DNA of 64,000 nt, from NCBI RefSeq assembly GCF_033170155.1, contig NZ_CP137079.1, positions 558,001 to 622,000 on the forward strand. Direction: 5' to 3'. The notes beneath the pieces were generated by a model. That model did no database searches. It saw only the letters and a list, made by a program, of their open reading frames with translations, and was not told the DNA's origin. The stretch is from Raineyella sp. W15-4 (GTDB lineage Bacteria; Actinomycetota; Actinomycetes; Propionibacteriales; Propionibacteriaceae). Below, piece by piece: positions 36,578-44,122 of the stretch. A program made the translations under genes and the position numbers. Each line of letters begins with the position of its first letter. The first letter of the stretch is position 1.

Positions 36578-37174
36578 ATGCAGCGGGTGATCGTCTTCGG
36601 AGGTGGCGGTCACGTCGGCACGGCGGCGCGTCGGGCCCTCGAACCCGACCACGAGATCATCAGCGTCGGCCGGCGTACGACCCCGCGGGTGGATGCCACC
36701 GATCCGGCCAGCGTCGAGGCGGTCTTCGCCGCCGTCGGGACCGTGGACGCGATCGTCGCCTGCCTCGGTGACGTCCCCTTCAAGCCGCTCGGTGACCTCG
36801 GACGTGACGACTATCTCGCGGCGTTCCGCGGCAAGGTGCTGCCGCAGCTCGACATCGTCCGGCTCGGCCTCCCGCACCTCCGGGACGGCGGATCGATCAC
36901 CCTGACCACCGGCATCCTGGCCCGCGAGCCGGTCGCGACGGGGGCGGCCGCGGCGCTGGCCAACGGCGCGCTGGAGTCGTACGTGATCGCCGCGGCGACG
37001 GAGCTTCCGCGGGGCATCCGCCTCAACGCTGTCAGCCCCACCGTGCTGGCGACCGCGCCCGAGTACTTCGCTCCGTTCCCCGGTTTCCCGCCGGTGTCGG
37101 CGGAGCTCGTGGGCGCGGCGTTCAAGAAGTCCGTGGACGGCGTGCAGACCGGGCGCGTCTACAGGCTGGACTGA
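36578..37174 (+). CDS. Short-chain dehydrogenase/reductase-like protein
   Basis: 198 residues from ATG 36578 behind GGAGGAGGGG. Cofactor motif VIVFGGGGHVGTAA near the start; RLNAVSPTVL resembles the typical SDR NxVSP segment. The catalytic Tyr-x3-Lys pair is not evident: that region reads ANGALESYVIAAATEL. It belongs to a short SDR branch with altered active site. Next gene starts about 30 bases downstream, so an operon with the radical SAM enzyme is likely. Confidence 0.82.
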   Translation: MQRVIVFGGGGHVGTAARRALEPDHEIISVGRRTTPRVDATDPASVEAVFAAVGTVDAIVACLGDVPFKPLGDLGRDDYLAAFRGKVLPQLDIVRLGLPHLRDGGSITLTTGILAREPVATGAAAALANGALESYVIAAATELPRGIRLNAVSPTVLATAPEYFAPFPGFPPVSAELVGAAFKKSVDGVQTGRVYRLD

Positions 37175-37206
37175 TGATGGGGCCGACGTGAGTGGCGGGG
37201 ACCGAC

Positions 37207-38505
37207 GTGAGCGATGACAACGCCCTGACCGGTGGCAACGCCGTGACCGGTGGCGCCGGCACCGCCACCGGTGGCCGCCGGGTGTCGTTCTCGGTGCTGG
37301 CCAAGCCGACCGGCGCGGCCTGCAACCTGGACTGCACCTACTGCTTCTTCCTCTCCAAGGAACTGCTGTACGACCACGACTCCCAACGGATGAGCGAGGC
37401 CGGGCTGGAGGTGTACCTGCGCAACCTGCTCGATTCACAGCCCGACGGGCCGGTCGAGATCGCCTGGCAGGGCGGTGAGCCGACGCTGCGCGGCCTTCCC
37501 TTCTACCGGCGGGCGGTGGCCCTGGTGGGTGAGCTTGCCCGCCCCGGGCAGCAGGTGTCCTTCGCCCTGCAGACCAACGGCACGCTGTTGGACGACGACT
37601 GGGGCGAGTTCCTCGCCGAACACCACGTCCTCGTCGGCCTGAGCATCGACGGACCCGCCCGGCTCCACGACCACTACCGCGTCAACAAGGCGGGACGCGG
37701 CACGCACGCCCAGGTCCTCCGCGGCTGGCGGACCCTGCAGCGTCACGGGGTGGAGACGAACGTGCTCTGCACGGTCCACCACGCCAACCAGGACCACCCG
37801 GTGGAGGTCTACCGCCACTTCCGTGACGACCTCGGGGCGCGGTTCGTGCAGTTCATCCCGATCGTCGAACGTGTCCCCGCCGACCAGCTCGAGGTGGCCG
37901 AGCGCGGTTGGCGGGTCGACGGCGAGCGGTCCCGACTGCTCTACCGCCAGACCGGCGACGCCGTCACCTCCCGCAGTGTCGAGCCGCGGGCGTACGGGGC
38001 GTTCCTGTCGTCGGTCTTCGACGAGTGGCTGGCACACGACGTGGGCACCGTCTTCGTGCAGGACTTCGACGTCGCGCTCGGTAACCTGTTCGGCCGGCAC
38101 TCGCTGTGCGTGCACTCGCCGGAATGTGGCACCGCCATCGCGGTCGAGCACAACGGCGACGTGTACGCCTGCGACCACTACGTGGAACCCGACTACCTGC
38201 TGGGCAACGTGGCGGACACCCGGCTCGCCGACCTGGTGACGCAGCCCCGGCAGCGGGAGTTCGGCCGGTCGAAGCGCACCGGCCTGCCGACCCAGTGCCG
38301 GGAGTGCCCGGTGCGCTGGGCCTGCCACGGCGGCTGCCCCAAGGACCGGTTCGCCACCACGGCCGACGGGGAGCCCGGCCTGAACTATCTGTGCGAGGGC
38401 TACTACGGCTTCTACCGGCACGCCCAGCCCGCGATCGAACGGATGGGCCGGTTGCTGCTCTCCGGGCGGCCGGCGGCCGAGATCATGGCGGAGGATGCCG
38501 GCTGA
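37207..38505 (+). CDS. Radical SAM enzyme, anaerobic sulfatase-maturase type
   Basis: 432 residues from GTG 37207 (GTG 37192 possible). Radical SAM motif CNLDCTYC (Cys39, Cys43, Cys46), WQGGEPTLRG, and a C-terminal SPASM region with two auxiliary cluster sets (CVHSPECG, CDHYVEPDYLLGN, CRECPVRWACHGGCPKDR, CEGYYGFY). These features match anSME enzymes, which convert a Cys or Ser of sulfatases to formylglycine. No sulfatase gene is in the window, so the partner is elsewhere or differs. Confidence 0.9.
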   Translation: MSDDNALTGGNAVTGGAGTATGGRRVSFSVLAKPTGAACNLDCTYCFFLSKELLYDHDSQRMSEAGLEVYLRNLLDSQPDGPVEIAWQGGEPTLRGLPFYRRAVALVGELARPGQQVSFALQTNGTLLDDDWGEFLAEHHVLVGLSIDGPARLHDHYRVNKAGRGTHAQVLRGWRTLQRHGVETNVLCTVHHANQDHPVEVYRHFRDDLGARFVQFIPIVERVPADQLEVAERGWRVDGERSRLLYRQTGDAVTSRSVEPRAYGAFLSSVFDEWLAHDVGTVFVQDFDVALGNLFGRHSLCVHSPECGTAIAVEHNGDVYACDHYVEPDYLLGNVADTRLADLVTQPRQREFGRSKRTGLPTQCRECPVRWACHGGCPKDRFATTADGEPGLNYLCEGYYGFYRHAQPAIERMGRLLLSGRPAAEIMAEDAG

Positions 38506-38619
38506 CGCCCCGGGGGTTCCGACAGCGGGATACCCGCGTCGGCTGTGGATGGTGCGGGCCGAGGGAGTGTCCACGGCAATCGGAGCGGGCGGGCTGTCGC
38601 TAAGCTAGGGAGCTGACTC

Positions 38620-38692
38620 GGGTCCTTAGCTCAATTGGCAGAGCAGCGGACTTTTAATCCGCGGGTTGTGGGTTCGATTCCCACAGGGCCCA
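38620..38692 (+). tRNA. tRNA-Lys (anticodon TTT)
   Basis: Cloverleaf complete: GGGTCCT pairs with AGGGCCC, D-arm GCTCAATTGGCAGAGC, anticodon loop CTTTTAA, T-arm GTGGGTTCGATTCCCAC. After A73 the genome reads CCC, so CCA is not fully encoded, unlike the other two tRNAs here. That change sits exactly where the integrase element begins. Confidence 0.96.
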
Positions 38693-40322
38693 CCCAAAGT
38701 GTCTTACGGGAACACGCGACATCGGAAGATGTTGAGTGTTCCCGTTTGGCTTCCTTGACTCCGGTCGTCTCACGCACGATGGTCGCGAACGGTTCTGCGA
38801 GGCGCGGGCGTAGTTGCTCGTCCTCAGTGATCTCCAACCGCGTGTAGAACGCTTGGTTCGCGAGTCTCCTGCTCCCGTCGTCGGAGTGAGCGTAGGCGTG
38901 GAGGGCGTTGGTCAGGAGTCGCAGGCTGTCGTGCAGAAACGCGCGCCCACGGACGTGTTGCTCATCATGCACGCGCAGGCGGTACTCGATGTCGGCGAGC
39001 CCGGCGCGGATGCGGTCTTGGTGCCGCTTGAGCGTAGGCAGGTCGATGGCGTCGGCGAAGTGCGCGGCGAGGAGCTTGTCGCTCTCGGCTTCCAGGCGCG
39101 CCCGGTTCGCGGTGAGGTCTGCGAACTCCTGATCCTTGCCCGCGCTGCGCTTGTTGAACGCGGCGTCGACCTCGGCGGCGAGGTGTCGGTAGTCGTCTTC
39201 GCTGATCGTGATGGAGGCGTAGGAGTTCGCGACCAGGCGTTCTGCGACCTGGACGGGCACCGCCCGCCGCGTGCAAGTGGTCTTCTTGGACGCGCGGCCG
39301 GAGCAGACGAAGTAGGCGTAGGTAGTGCCTCTCGGGTTGGTGGCGAAGTCGAGCAGCATCCGCGACCCGCAAGCGCCACAGTGCAGCAGCCCTTTGAGGT
39401 GGTGGGCGTGCTGGACGTGCCGGGTTGCGTGCGCGTTGCGCGCCTTCAGCAGAGATTGCACCTGATCGAAGAGCGCGGGTTCCACGATGGGCTCGTGCGC
39501 TCCAGGGTGGAGCGCGCCCTTGTAGCGGATGACTCCGGCGTAGTACGGGTTCGTCAGCACGCGGTAGAGGGCGTTCTTTCCCAGCGGCCCGGATGGACGC
39601 TTCGGCGTCGGCACGGTGAGCAGCCCTCGCGCGGTGAGGTCGCGCAGGAGTCCGGTGACGGAGGTCTCGCCGTCTGCGTATTGCTCGAACGCCCACGTGA
39701 TGAGCGGGGCTCGTTCGGGATCAACCTCGACGGTGCGTATCTCGCGGCCTTGGTCGTCGGTGCGGCGGACGTTGAGGTAGCCGATGGGTGCTCGCATCGG
39801 GGTGCCGCCCTGGGCGACCTTCTGCCTCAACCCCTTGGTGACCTCGGTCGCAAGGTTACGGCTGTAGAACTCCGCAATGGACGACATGATGCCGTGAACG
39901 AGCATCCCCGAAGGCGTCTGGTCAATGCTCTCGGCGGCGGAGACGAGCGTGACCCCGGCATTGATGAGGGCTTCGTGAATCTTCACGTCGTCGGCCCGGT
40001 TGCGGGCGAGCCGATCGAGCTTGTGAACGATGCAGAACTGCACCCTGGTTGCGGCGATGAACGCCAGCATGTCCTGCAACCCGTCACGATCCGCCGAGCG
40101 CGCCGATTCCCCGGCGTCGATGAACTCCCGTACGATCCGCGCACCCATCTCGTCGGCCTTCCGCGCGTTGGCCTCGCGCTGCGCGGGGATCGAGAACCCC
40201 TCCTCGGTACCACCACGCTCGGCCTGCTCCCGCGTAGACACCCGCAGGTAGGACACGGCGAGCAGCACCGGTGCGTCGGCGGGTCGCTCGGAAGTGTTGG
40301 TGTCGAATGTCGCGGTGCTCAT
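38631..40322 (-). CDS. Large serine recombinase (integrase) whose frame runs into tRNA-Lys
   Basis: 563 residues from ATG 40322 behind GAGGAGG. Resolvase domain with YLRVSTREQ (nucleophile Ser29) and HKLDRLARN; recombinase domain with NPYYAGVIRY; zinc ribbon CGACGSRM ... CSGRASKKTTC intact; coiled coil beyond it. About the last 20 residues are encoded by the antisense strand of tRNA-Lys (VGIEPTTRGLK), and the stop lies in the D-arm. Only remotely similar to the integrase at the left of the window, so the two elements are independent. Confidence 0.92.
   Translation of the reverse strand: MSTATFDTNTSERPADAPVLLAVSYLRVSTREQAERGGTEEGFSIPAQREANARKADEMGARIVREFIDAGESARSADRDGLQDMLAFIAATRVQFCIVHKLDRLARNRADDVKIHEALINAGVTLVSAAESIDQTPSGMLVHGIMSSIAEFYSRNLATEVTKGLRQKVAQGGTPMRAPIGYLNVRRTDDQGREIRTVEVDPERAPLITWAFEQYADGETSVTGLLRDLTARGLLTVPTPKRPSGPLGKNALYRVLTNPYYAGVIRYKGALHPGAHEPIVEPALFDQVQSLLKARNAHATRHVQHAHHLKGLLHCGACGSRMLLDFATNPRGTTYAYFVCSGRASKKTTCTRRAVPVQVAERLVANSYASITISEDDYRHLAAEVDAAFNKRSAGKDQEFADLTANRARLEAESDKLLAAHFADAIDLPTLKRHQDRIRAGLADIEYRLRVHDEQHVRGRAFLHDSLRLLTNALHAYAHSDDGSRRLANQAFYTRLEITEDEQLRPRLAEPFATIVRETTGVKEAKREHSTSSDVACSRKTLWVGPVGIEPTTRGLKVRCSAN
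38706..38745 (+). terminator. Stem-loop directly downstream of tRNA-Lys
   Basis: ACGGGAACAC (38706-38715) and GTGTTCCCGT (38736-38745) form a perfect 10-bp stem. Inside, ACATC and GATGT pair around a GGAA tetraloop. TTTGGCTTCCTT follows on the plus strand. It may terminate the tRNA transcript, but it is also within the 3' coding region of the integrase, where attachment-site arms would lie. Confidence 0.5.
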
Positions 40323-40390
40323 GGTCGGCCTCCTCACCGGGGTACATCTTGGTGTCGATCCTCTCGCGCACCCCTGACAAACTGAAGAGA

Positions 40391-40612
40391 TCAGCAAGGT
40401 GCAGGCGTGAGGTGGTCAGGCGGCGGGATCCCGTAGGGGTCGGGATCGCCGTTCAGCCAGGCGCGGTGCCGGGCCTCTGCGATGCCGAGCACCCACTCGA
40501 TCAGCTTCCCGAGGTCAGGCTCTTCGCGCCGCTTCGCTCGCAGCCGCAGATTCCTCTCGTCGCTTCGCATGCCAGACAGGTGCACCGGCCGCTGCACGAT
40601 GCACACTTTCAT
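40391..40612 (-). CDS. Small protein upstream of the integrase
   Basis: 73 residues from ATG 40612. Charged N-terminal half (MRSDERNLRLRAKRREEPD) and a C-terminal helix with EWVLGIAEARHRAWLNGDPDP. Lies on the same strand as the integrase, with a 68-base gap. No family recognised; coding judged from composition and position only. Confidence 0.45.
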   Translation of the reverse strand: MKVCIVQRPVHLSGMRSDERNLRLRAKRREEPDLGKLIEWVLGIAEARHRAWLNGDPDPYGIPPPDHLTPAPC

Positions 40613-40627
40613 CCATCCGCCCGTCAC

Positions 40628-40653
40628 CACTTTGAGGTCACACTTTGAGGTCA
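40628..40653. repeat. 13-base perfect tandem repeat
   Basis: Two copies of CACTTTGAGGTCA (40628-40640, 40641-40653) stand directly end to end between the small minus-strand gene and the zinc-finger gene. Placement in a divergent intergenic space suits a repressor binding site. Confidence 0.7.
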
Positions 40654-40717
40654 CACGCATCTTGCAGATCGAGGATTCGACACTTACGTCGGTGACGAAA
40701 CAGACGTACCGTAGAAC

Positions 40718-41425
40718 ATGGCCACCAAACGCTACGACCCCGCAGCGACCGACTTCAACGGTCGTTACGCCCGCTGGGTCGCCGCCCTCGAATCGGGCGA
40801 CGATGCCGAGCTGCTGGAAGCCACCGTGGCGCTCCCGACCCTCAACAAGCGTGTACTGGCGAAGCTCGCCGCCGTGGACCGAGACGAACCTGACCCGACG
40901 GCGTGCGCCGAGCAGAAGCGTGTGATCGTGCTGCTCAGCGAGATCAATGCCCACCAGGCCGCACGCCTCCGCGAACGGAAGCAGGCGGAGCAGCGTCGTC
41001 GCGACCGCACCGTCCGGGTCGAGCGTCGAGTCGATCTACCAACCACCTGCGCCCGGTGCGGCACCAAGCTCAAAGAAGTGAAGCCGACCGGCAGACCGCG
41101 CCTGTACTGCTCTCCCGCCTGCCGGAAGTCCGCCTACGAAGACCGCCGCGCCCACCGCGACGGCGCCGTCAAGGTGCAAGTCGTAGAGAAGATCGTCACC
41201 GAGGTGCGAGAACGCCGCATCCAGGTACCCCACCCGCGCAGCGACTGCATCAACGCAGTCCTGGCCGATGACGACCTCATGGTCTCAGTGGTCTGGACAC
41301 TCACAGCCCTCGTGCGAGACCGCACCCGCAAGGCGTACGACCCTGACCAGCCGAAGTTCAAGAGCCTCCACCGTCACACCAGAGCCCTTCACCAGGCCCT
41401 CCTTGAGCGTGCCGGACTCGCCTAA
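40718..41425 (+). CDS. Element-encoded protein with central treble-clef-like zinc finger
   Basis: 235 residues from ATG 40718. Helical, Arg/Glu-rich N-terminal half (ERKQAEQRRRDRTVRVERR). Zinc site CARCGTKLKEVKP ... LYCSPACRKSAYEDRR (about 109-142), of the kind that follows recombinases in actinobacterial elements, then a conserved-looking C-terminal part (DCINAVLADDDLMVSVVWTL). A DNA-binding accessory or regulatory protein of the element is plausible; function unknown. Confidence 0.7.
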   Translation: MATKRYDPAATDFNGRYARWVAALESGDDAELLEATVALPTLNKRVLAKLAAVDRDEPDPTACAEQKRVIVLLSEINAHQAARLRERKQAEQRRRDRTVRVERRVDLPTTCARCGTKLKEVKPTGRPRLYCSPACRKSAYEDRRAHRDGAVKVQVVEKIVTEVRERRIQVPHPRSDCINAVLADDDLMVSVVWTLTALVRDRTRKAYDPDQPKFKSLHRHTRALHQALLERAGLA

Positions 41426-41524
41426 CTAACGCGGAAGAGCGCCCCTTCATGCACATGGGGAGGAGGGCAAGGTTTTGTGACATACTATGCAGGAAAACTA
41501 CCCGTCTCCTTGGAAGGAGCAGAC

Positions 41525-41674
41525 ATGGGTCGCCCACCGAAGCCACCCCAGACGTACATCGCGGACTGCCTCGATTGCGGTCATCACTGGGTATCGCGGG
41601 CTGGCTTTGGCGTGCCCGGCCAGTGCCCAAAATGCCGTAGCGAAAAGATCACAAGTAGGCCAACAGGGTCGTAG
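41525..41674 (+). CDS. Small zinc-ribbon protein
   Basis: 49 residues from ATG 41525, behind GGAAGGAG. Consists of a zinc ribbon: CLDCGHHW ... CPKCRSEKI. Preceded by a 100-base spacer after the zinc-finger gene and a TTGTGACATACTATGC stretch that could be its promoter. Function unknown. Confidence 0.65.
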   Translation: MGRPPKPPQTYIADCLDCGHHWVSRAGFGVPGQCPKCRSEKITSRPTGS

Positions 41675-41722
41675 TCGGACCCTACCGCGCCATGAGATGC
41701 AGGCTCTCGCCAGTAGGCTGGG

Positions 41723-41747
41723 CCGTGAGTGGCGCAGCCACTCACGG
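41723..41747. repeat. Perfect 11-bp hairpin with 3-base loop
   Basis: CCGTGAGTGGC (41723-41733) and GCCACTCACGG (41737-41747) are exact reverse complements around GCA. No T-run follows. It stands 54 bases before the PH-like/SPFH pair, in its probable leader, so attenuation or operator function is possible. Confidence 0.6.
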
Positions 41748-41800
41748 GGGCGTGATCTGGGAACCGAGCAGTCGCCTACGCAGATAGAGACGAGGATTTG

Positions 41801-42376
41801 ATGGCAGCAAGGTACAACTTGCAACCGCATGAAGTGGTGCTACTCAAGGATGAGAGCGTTATGCACGGCGGTTTCTGGTCGGCGTACACGGATGAGTTGA
41901 TGCTGACCAATCTCAACCTTGTGCTGATCAAGAAGGGGATGTTTGGAAACTCGAAGGGTGTTCTGACGTTCCCCGTGGACCAGATAAAGGTCTACAACCA
42001 GCAGGCGCAGGCCGTGATCGGGAAGGCCGCGAACGGCACAGACCTACTGGAGGTCTACTTCCTGAACGGACAGGAGAAGTTCGCATTCCAGTCGGGGGGC
42101 AAGAAGAAGCTTAACGAGTGGATCGCCAAGATCCACCAGGCCGTCACCGGCGAGGAAGCGCCTGCCCAGCAAAGCACGGGCATGGCTCTCCCCGGCGCGG
42201 AAATGGTGGCTGGCGTTCTGAAGGACACGCTCGGCGTGTTCAAGTCCAAGCTCGGCACCAAGTCCGAGACCCCGGTGAAGGTCGCGGGAAAGTGCCGCGG
42301 CTGCGGTGCCCCGGTGACTGGCGTCCAGGGGCAAACGATCACCTGCGAATACTGCGGCTCTGCGCAGCAGCTGTGA
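41801..42376 (+). CDS. PH-like domain protein with C-terminal zinc ribbon
   Basis: 191 residues from ATG 41801. The N-terminal 115 residues are strand-rich and end in an amphipathic helix (KKKLNEWIAKIHQAV), the layout of bacterial PH-like domains. A flexible region follows, then a zinc ribbon CRGCGAPVTGVQGQTITCEYCGSAQQL at the C-terminus in two Cys pairs. No membrane helix. It is 23 bases before the SPFH gene, so both should be co-expressed. Function unknown; a lipid- or protein-binding adaptor is a reasonable guess. Confidence 0.72.
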   Translation: MAARYNLQPHEVVLLKDESVMHGGFWSAYTDELMLTNLNLVLIKKGMFGNSKGVLTFPVDQIKVYNQQAQAVIGKAANGTDLLEVYFLNGQEKFAFQSGGKKKLNEWIAKIHQAVTGEEAPAQQSTGMALPGAEMVAGVLKDTLGVFKSKLGTKSETPVKVAGKCRGCGAPVTGVQGQTITCEYCGSAQQL

Positions 42377-42399
42377 ACGCCAAGTAGAAGGAATCACCG

Positions 42400-43542
42400 A
42401 TGGGAATCATTCAGGCGTTCACCGGCGCTCTCGGCGGCACTTTCGCGGATCAGTGGAAGGACATTATCACCGCCGGGCACTTCACCGAGTACACGGTGGT
42501 CGCTCCGGGCGTCTATCAGCAGACCAACAACGGACGCGGGACGAACTTCAAGGGTTCGGTCGATGTCATCTCCAACGGTTCAAAGATATTTGTCCCTGAG
42601 AACACCGCCGCCTTCATCTTCAGTCAAGCGGGCATCGAGGATGTGGTTACCCAAGCAGGCGGGTACGAATACCGCGCAGGACAACCAAGCATCTTCAGCG
42701 GGGACGGATTCACCGTATCGATCGTGAACCAGACTGTTGATCGCATTGGCTACGGCGGGCAGACCTCGGACCAGAAGTACCTCGCCTTCGTCAATTTGCG
42801 CGAAATTCGTGGGCTCAAGTTCGGCACACGTGGGCCGATGGTTTATCACGACAAGTTCTACGGTGCGGACTTGGAGCTCATGGCGTTTGGGAGCTTCTCT
42901 CTTCGTGTCGTTGACGCCGTCGCATTCGTTCGGAACTTCTTGCCGGCGAACGCGCGCTACTACGCTTTTGACAGCGCCGAGGCTCGCCAGCAGATCTCTT
43001 CCGAGTTCATGCAGGCGTTCCTCGTTGCGGTCAACTCACTCTCGGCAACGCACCGTATTTCTGAGCTGCCTTCACAGGCGGGGTCCATTGCCGAACTGAT
43101 CGCCGATGACAATTCCGCACTCGGATCGTGGATCACTCGATACGGGCTTGACGTGGTCCAGGTCGGTATCGAGAGCATCGAGTTCTCGCCCGAGTCGCGG
43201 GAACTTGTCAAGCAGTACTCCGCGAACAAGATGAACATCTCGGCGTTCGAGGGCATCTCGCAGCAGACTTCAAACGTCGCCGCACAGCAGAAGGTTGCAC
43301 AAGGAGTCCAGGATCACGGACTCGGTGACGCGGGCGGGATGCTATTCGGCATGAATCTTGCCCAAGCGATCAGCCCGATGACCGCAGCACCGGCCACGCC
43401 AGTGGCTCCAATCTCGTCAACACCAGGGTTGTCACTCGACGAGCAGATCGAGTCCGTCAGAAAGCTGAAGGATCTCGTTGATGCCGGGATCCTGTCTCAA
43501 GACGAGTTTGAGGCGAAGAAGAAGCAGGTAATGGGTCTTTGA
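42400..43542 (+). CDS. SPFH-domain protein with C-terminal SHOCT motif (YdjI-like)
   Basis: 380 residues from ATG 42400 behind AGAAGGAATC. The N-terminal region (TEYTVVAPGVYQQ, SKIFVPENTAAFIF) and the band-7/SPFH core, including YGLDVVQVGIESIEF, resemble the YdjI/virion-core-protein-like family. An Ala/Pro linker leads to a SHOCT segment (EQIESVRKLKDLVDAGILS, about 349-380). YdjI of Bacillus subtilis acts at the membrane with a PspA homologue; here it is paired with the PH-like/zinc-ribbon protein. Membrane-stress or phage-defence cargo is an inference. Confidence 0.8.
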   Translation: MGIIQAFTGALGGTFADQWKDIITAGHFTEYTVVAPGVYQQTNNGRGTNFKGSVDVISNGSKIFVPENTAAFIFSQAGIEDVVTQAGGYEYRAGQPSIFSGDGFTVSIVNQTVDRIGYGGQTSDQKYLAFVNLREIRGLKFGTRGPMVYHDKFYGADLELMAFGSFSLRVVDAVAFVRNFLPANARYYAFDSAEARQQISSEFMQAFLVAVNSLSATHRISELPSQAGSIAELIADDNSALGSWITRYGLDVVQVGIESIEFSPESRELVKQYSANKMNISAFEGISQQTSNVAAQQKVAQGVQDHGLGDAGGMLFGMNLAQAISPMTAAPATPVAPISSTPGLSLDEQIESVRKLKDLVDAGILSQDEFEAKKKQVMGL

Positions 43543-43822
43543 CCCCTGGCCTTGTCTTCGCCCAGACGGTGCCGCGATGCACGCCGAACTGCCGGGCGAG
43601 GGCAGTCACGCTGACACCCTGCGCGCGGGCTGTTCGCATAGCGTCCGCTTCCTCGTCGGTCAGCTGTGTTCGAGCGCGTCTCCTTGGCTCTGCGGCAGCC
43701 TCGATCAGTGGGTCGTCAAGCTCACCAGCAGGCTCGGACAGGCCGTCGGACCCTTGATTCCACGCGGAAATCAGCCTCTCAACCCGAGGTCGCCTGTTCC
43801 CGCAACGCTCCATTGCGTCCAC
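43457..43822 (-). pseudogene. Fragment with resolvase-type helix-turn-helix
   Basis: The frame contains LTDEEADAMRTARAQGVSVTALARQFGVHRGTVWAKTR, here cited as a Hin/resolvase-like HTH at about 53-90. After that the frame runs antisense into the SPFH gene, so the original 3' end is missing, and no catalytic recombinase domain precedes it. Likely the remnant of a small recombinase-associated gene cut by the insertion that brought the SPFH cargo. Confidence 0.55.
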
Positions 43823-43825
43823 TAA

Positions 43826-43866
43826 AAGGGCCTGTGGCTAGGGTGAACACCTCGTCACAGGCCCTT
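43826..43866 (-). terminator. Intrinsic terminator (minus strand)
   Basis: AAGGGCCTGTG (43826-43836) and CACAGGCCCTT (43856-43866) form an 11-bp perfect stem with a 19-base loop. On the minus strand a TTTT run follows at once. It sits nine bases past the stop of the gene fragment at 43875-44009. Confidence 0.75.
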
Positions 43867-43874
43867 CTGCCTGG

Positions 43875-44009
43875 CTATGAACCGACCAGCTCCGGCATGC
43901 CGTAGCTGGTCTCGATCGCCAGGTCGTAGGCGGTCTGGATGGCGAGCCAGGCGCGGGCGGTGCTGACGCCCGCAGTCTCCTGACGGACCGCCAGCTTCGA
44001 TACGTGGTC
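43875..44009 (-). pseudogene. C-terminal fragment of an unidentified gene
   Basis: About 44 codons ending in TAG (43877-43875): VSKLAVRQETAGVSTARAW and LAIQTAYDLAIETSYGMPEL are coherent protein-like sequence with a proper terminator behind it. No start or N-terminal part is present; the insertion sequence at 44123 lies just upstream. Family not recognised. Confidence 0.45.
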
Positions 44010-44122
44010 CGCCCGTCGTGGCCCGTGGCCTACTGCCGGTCCGGTGCCTGCCGTTCCAGTCGTTCGGGCGCCGCGGCACGGGACGCGAGGAGGCCGCCGA
44101 CGCCGGGCCCGAGTTCACACAT

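Larger units (their letters stand above)
38693..43850. mobile_element. Integrated element at tRNA-Lys (right end not resolved)
   Basis: Starts at the 3' end of tRNA-Lys with an inward-reading serine integrase. Cargo from 40.7 to 43.5 kb has visibly lower GC and different codon use from the chromosome. No second copy of the tRNA 3' end was found by eye to the right, where gene fragments and two insertion sequences follow, so the right boundary given is only the end of intact cargo. Confidence 0.6.

Noticed and set aside
42400-43542. Phage virion core protein
   Set aside because: The name is used for some database relatives, but the SPFH core and SHOCT tail and the absence of phage genes argue for a cellular membrane-associated protein.
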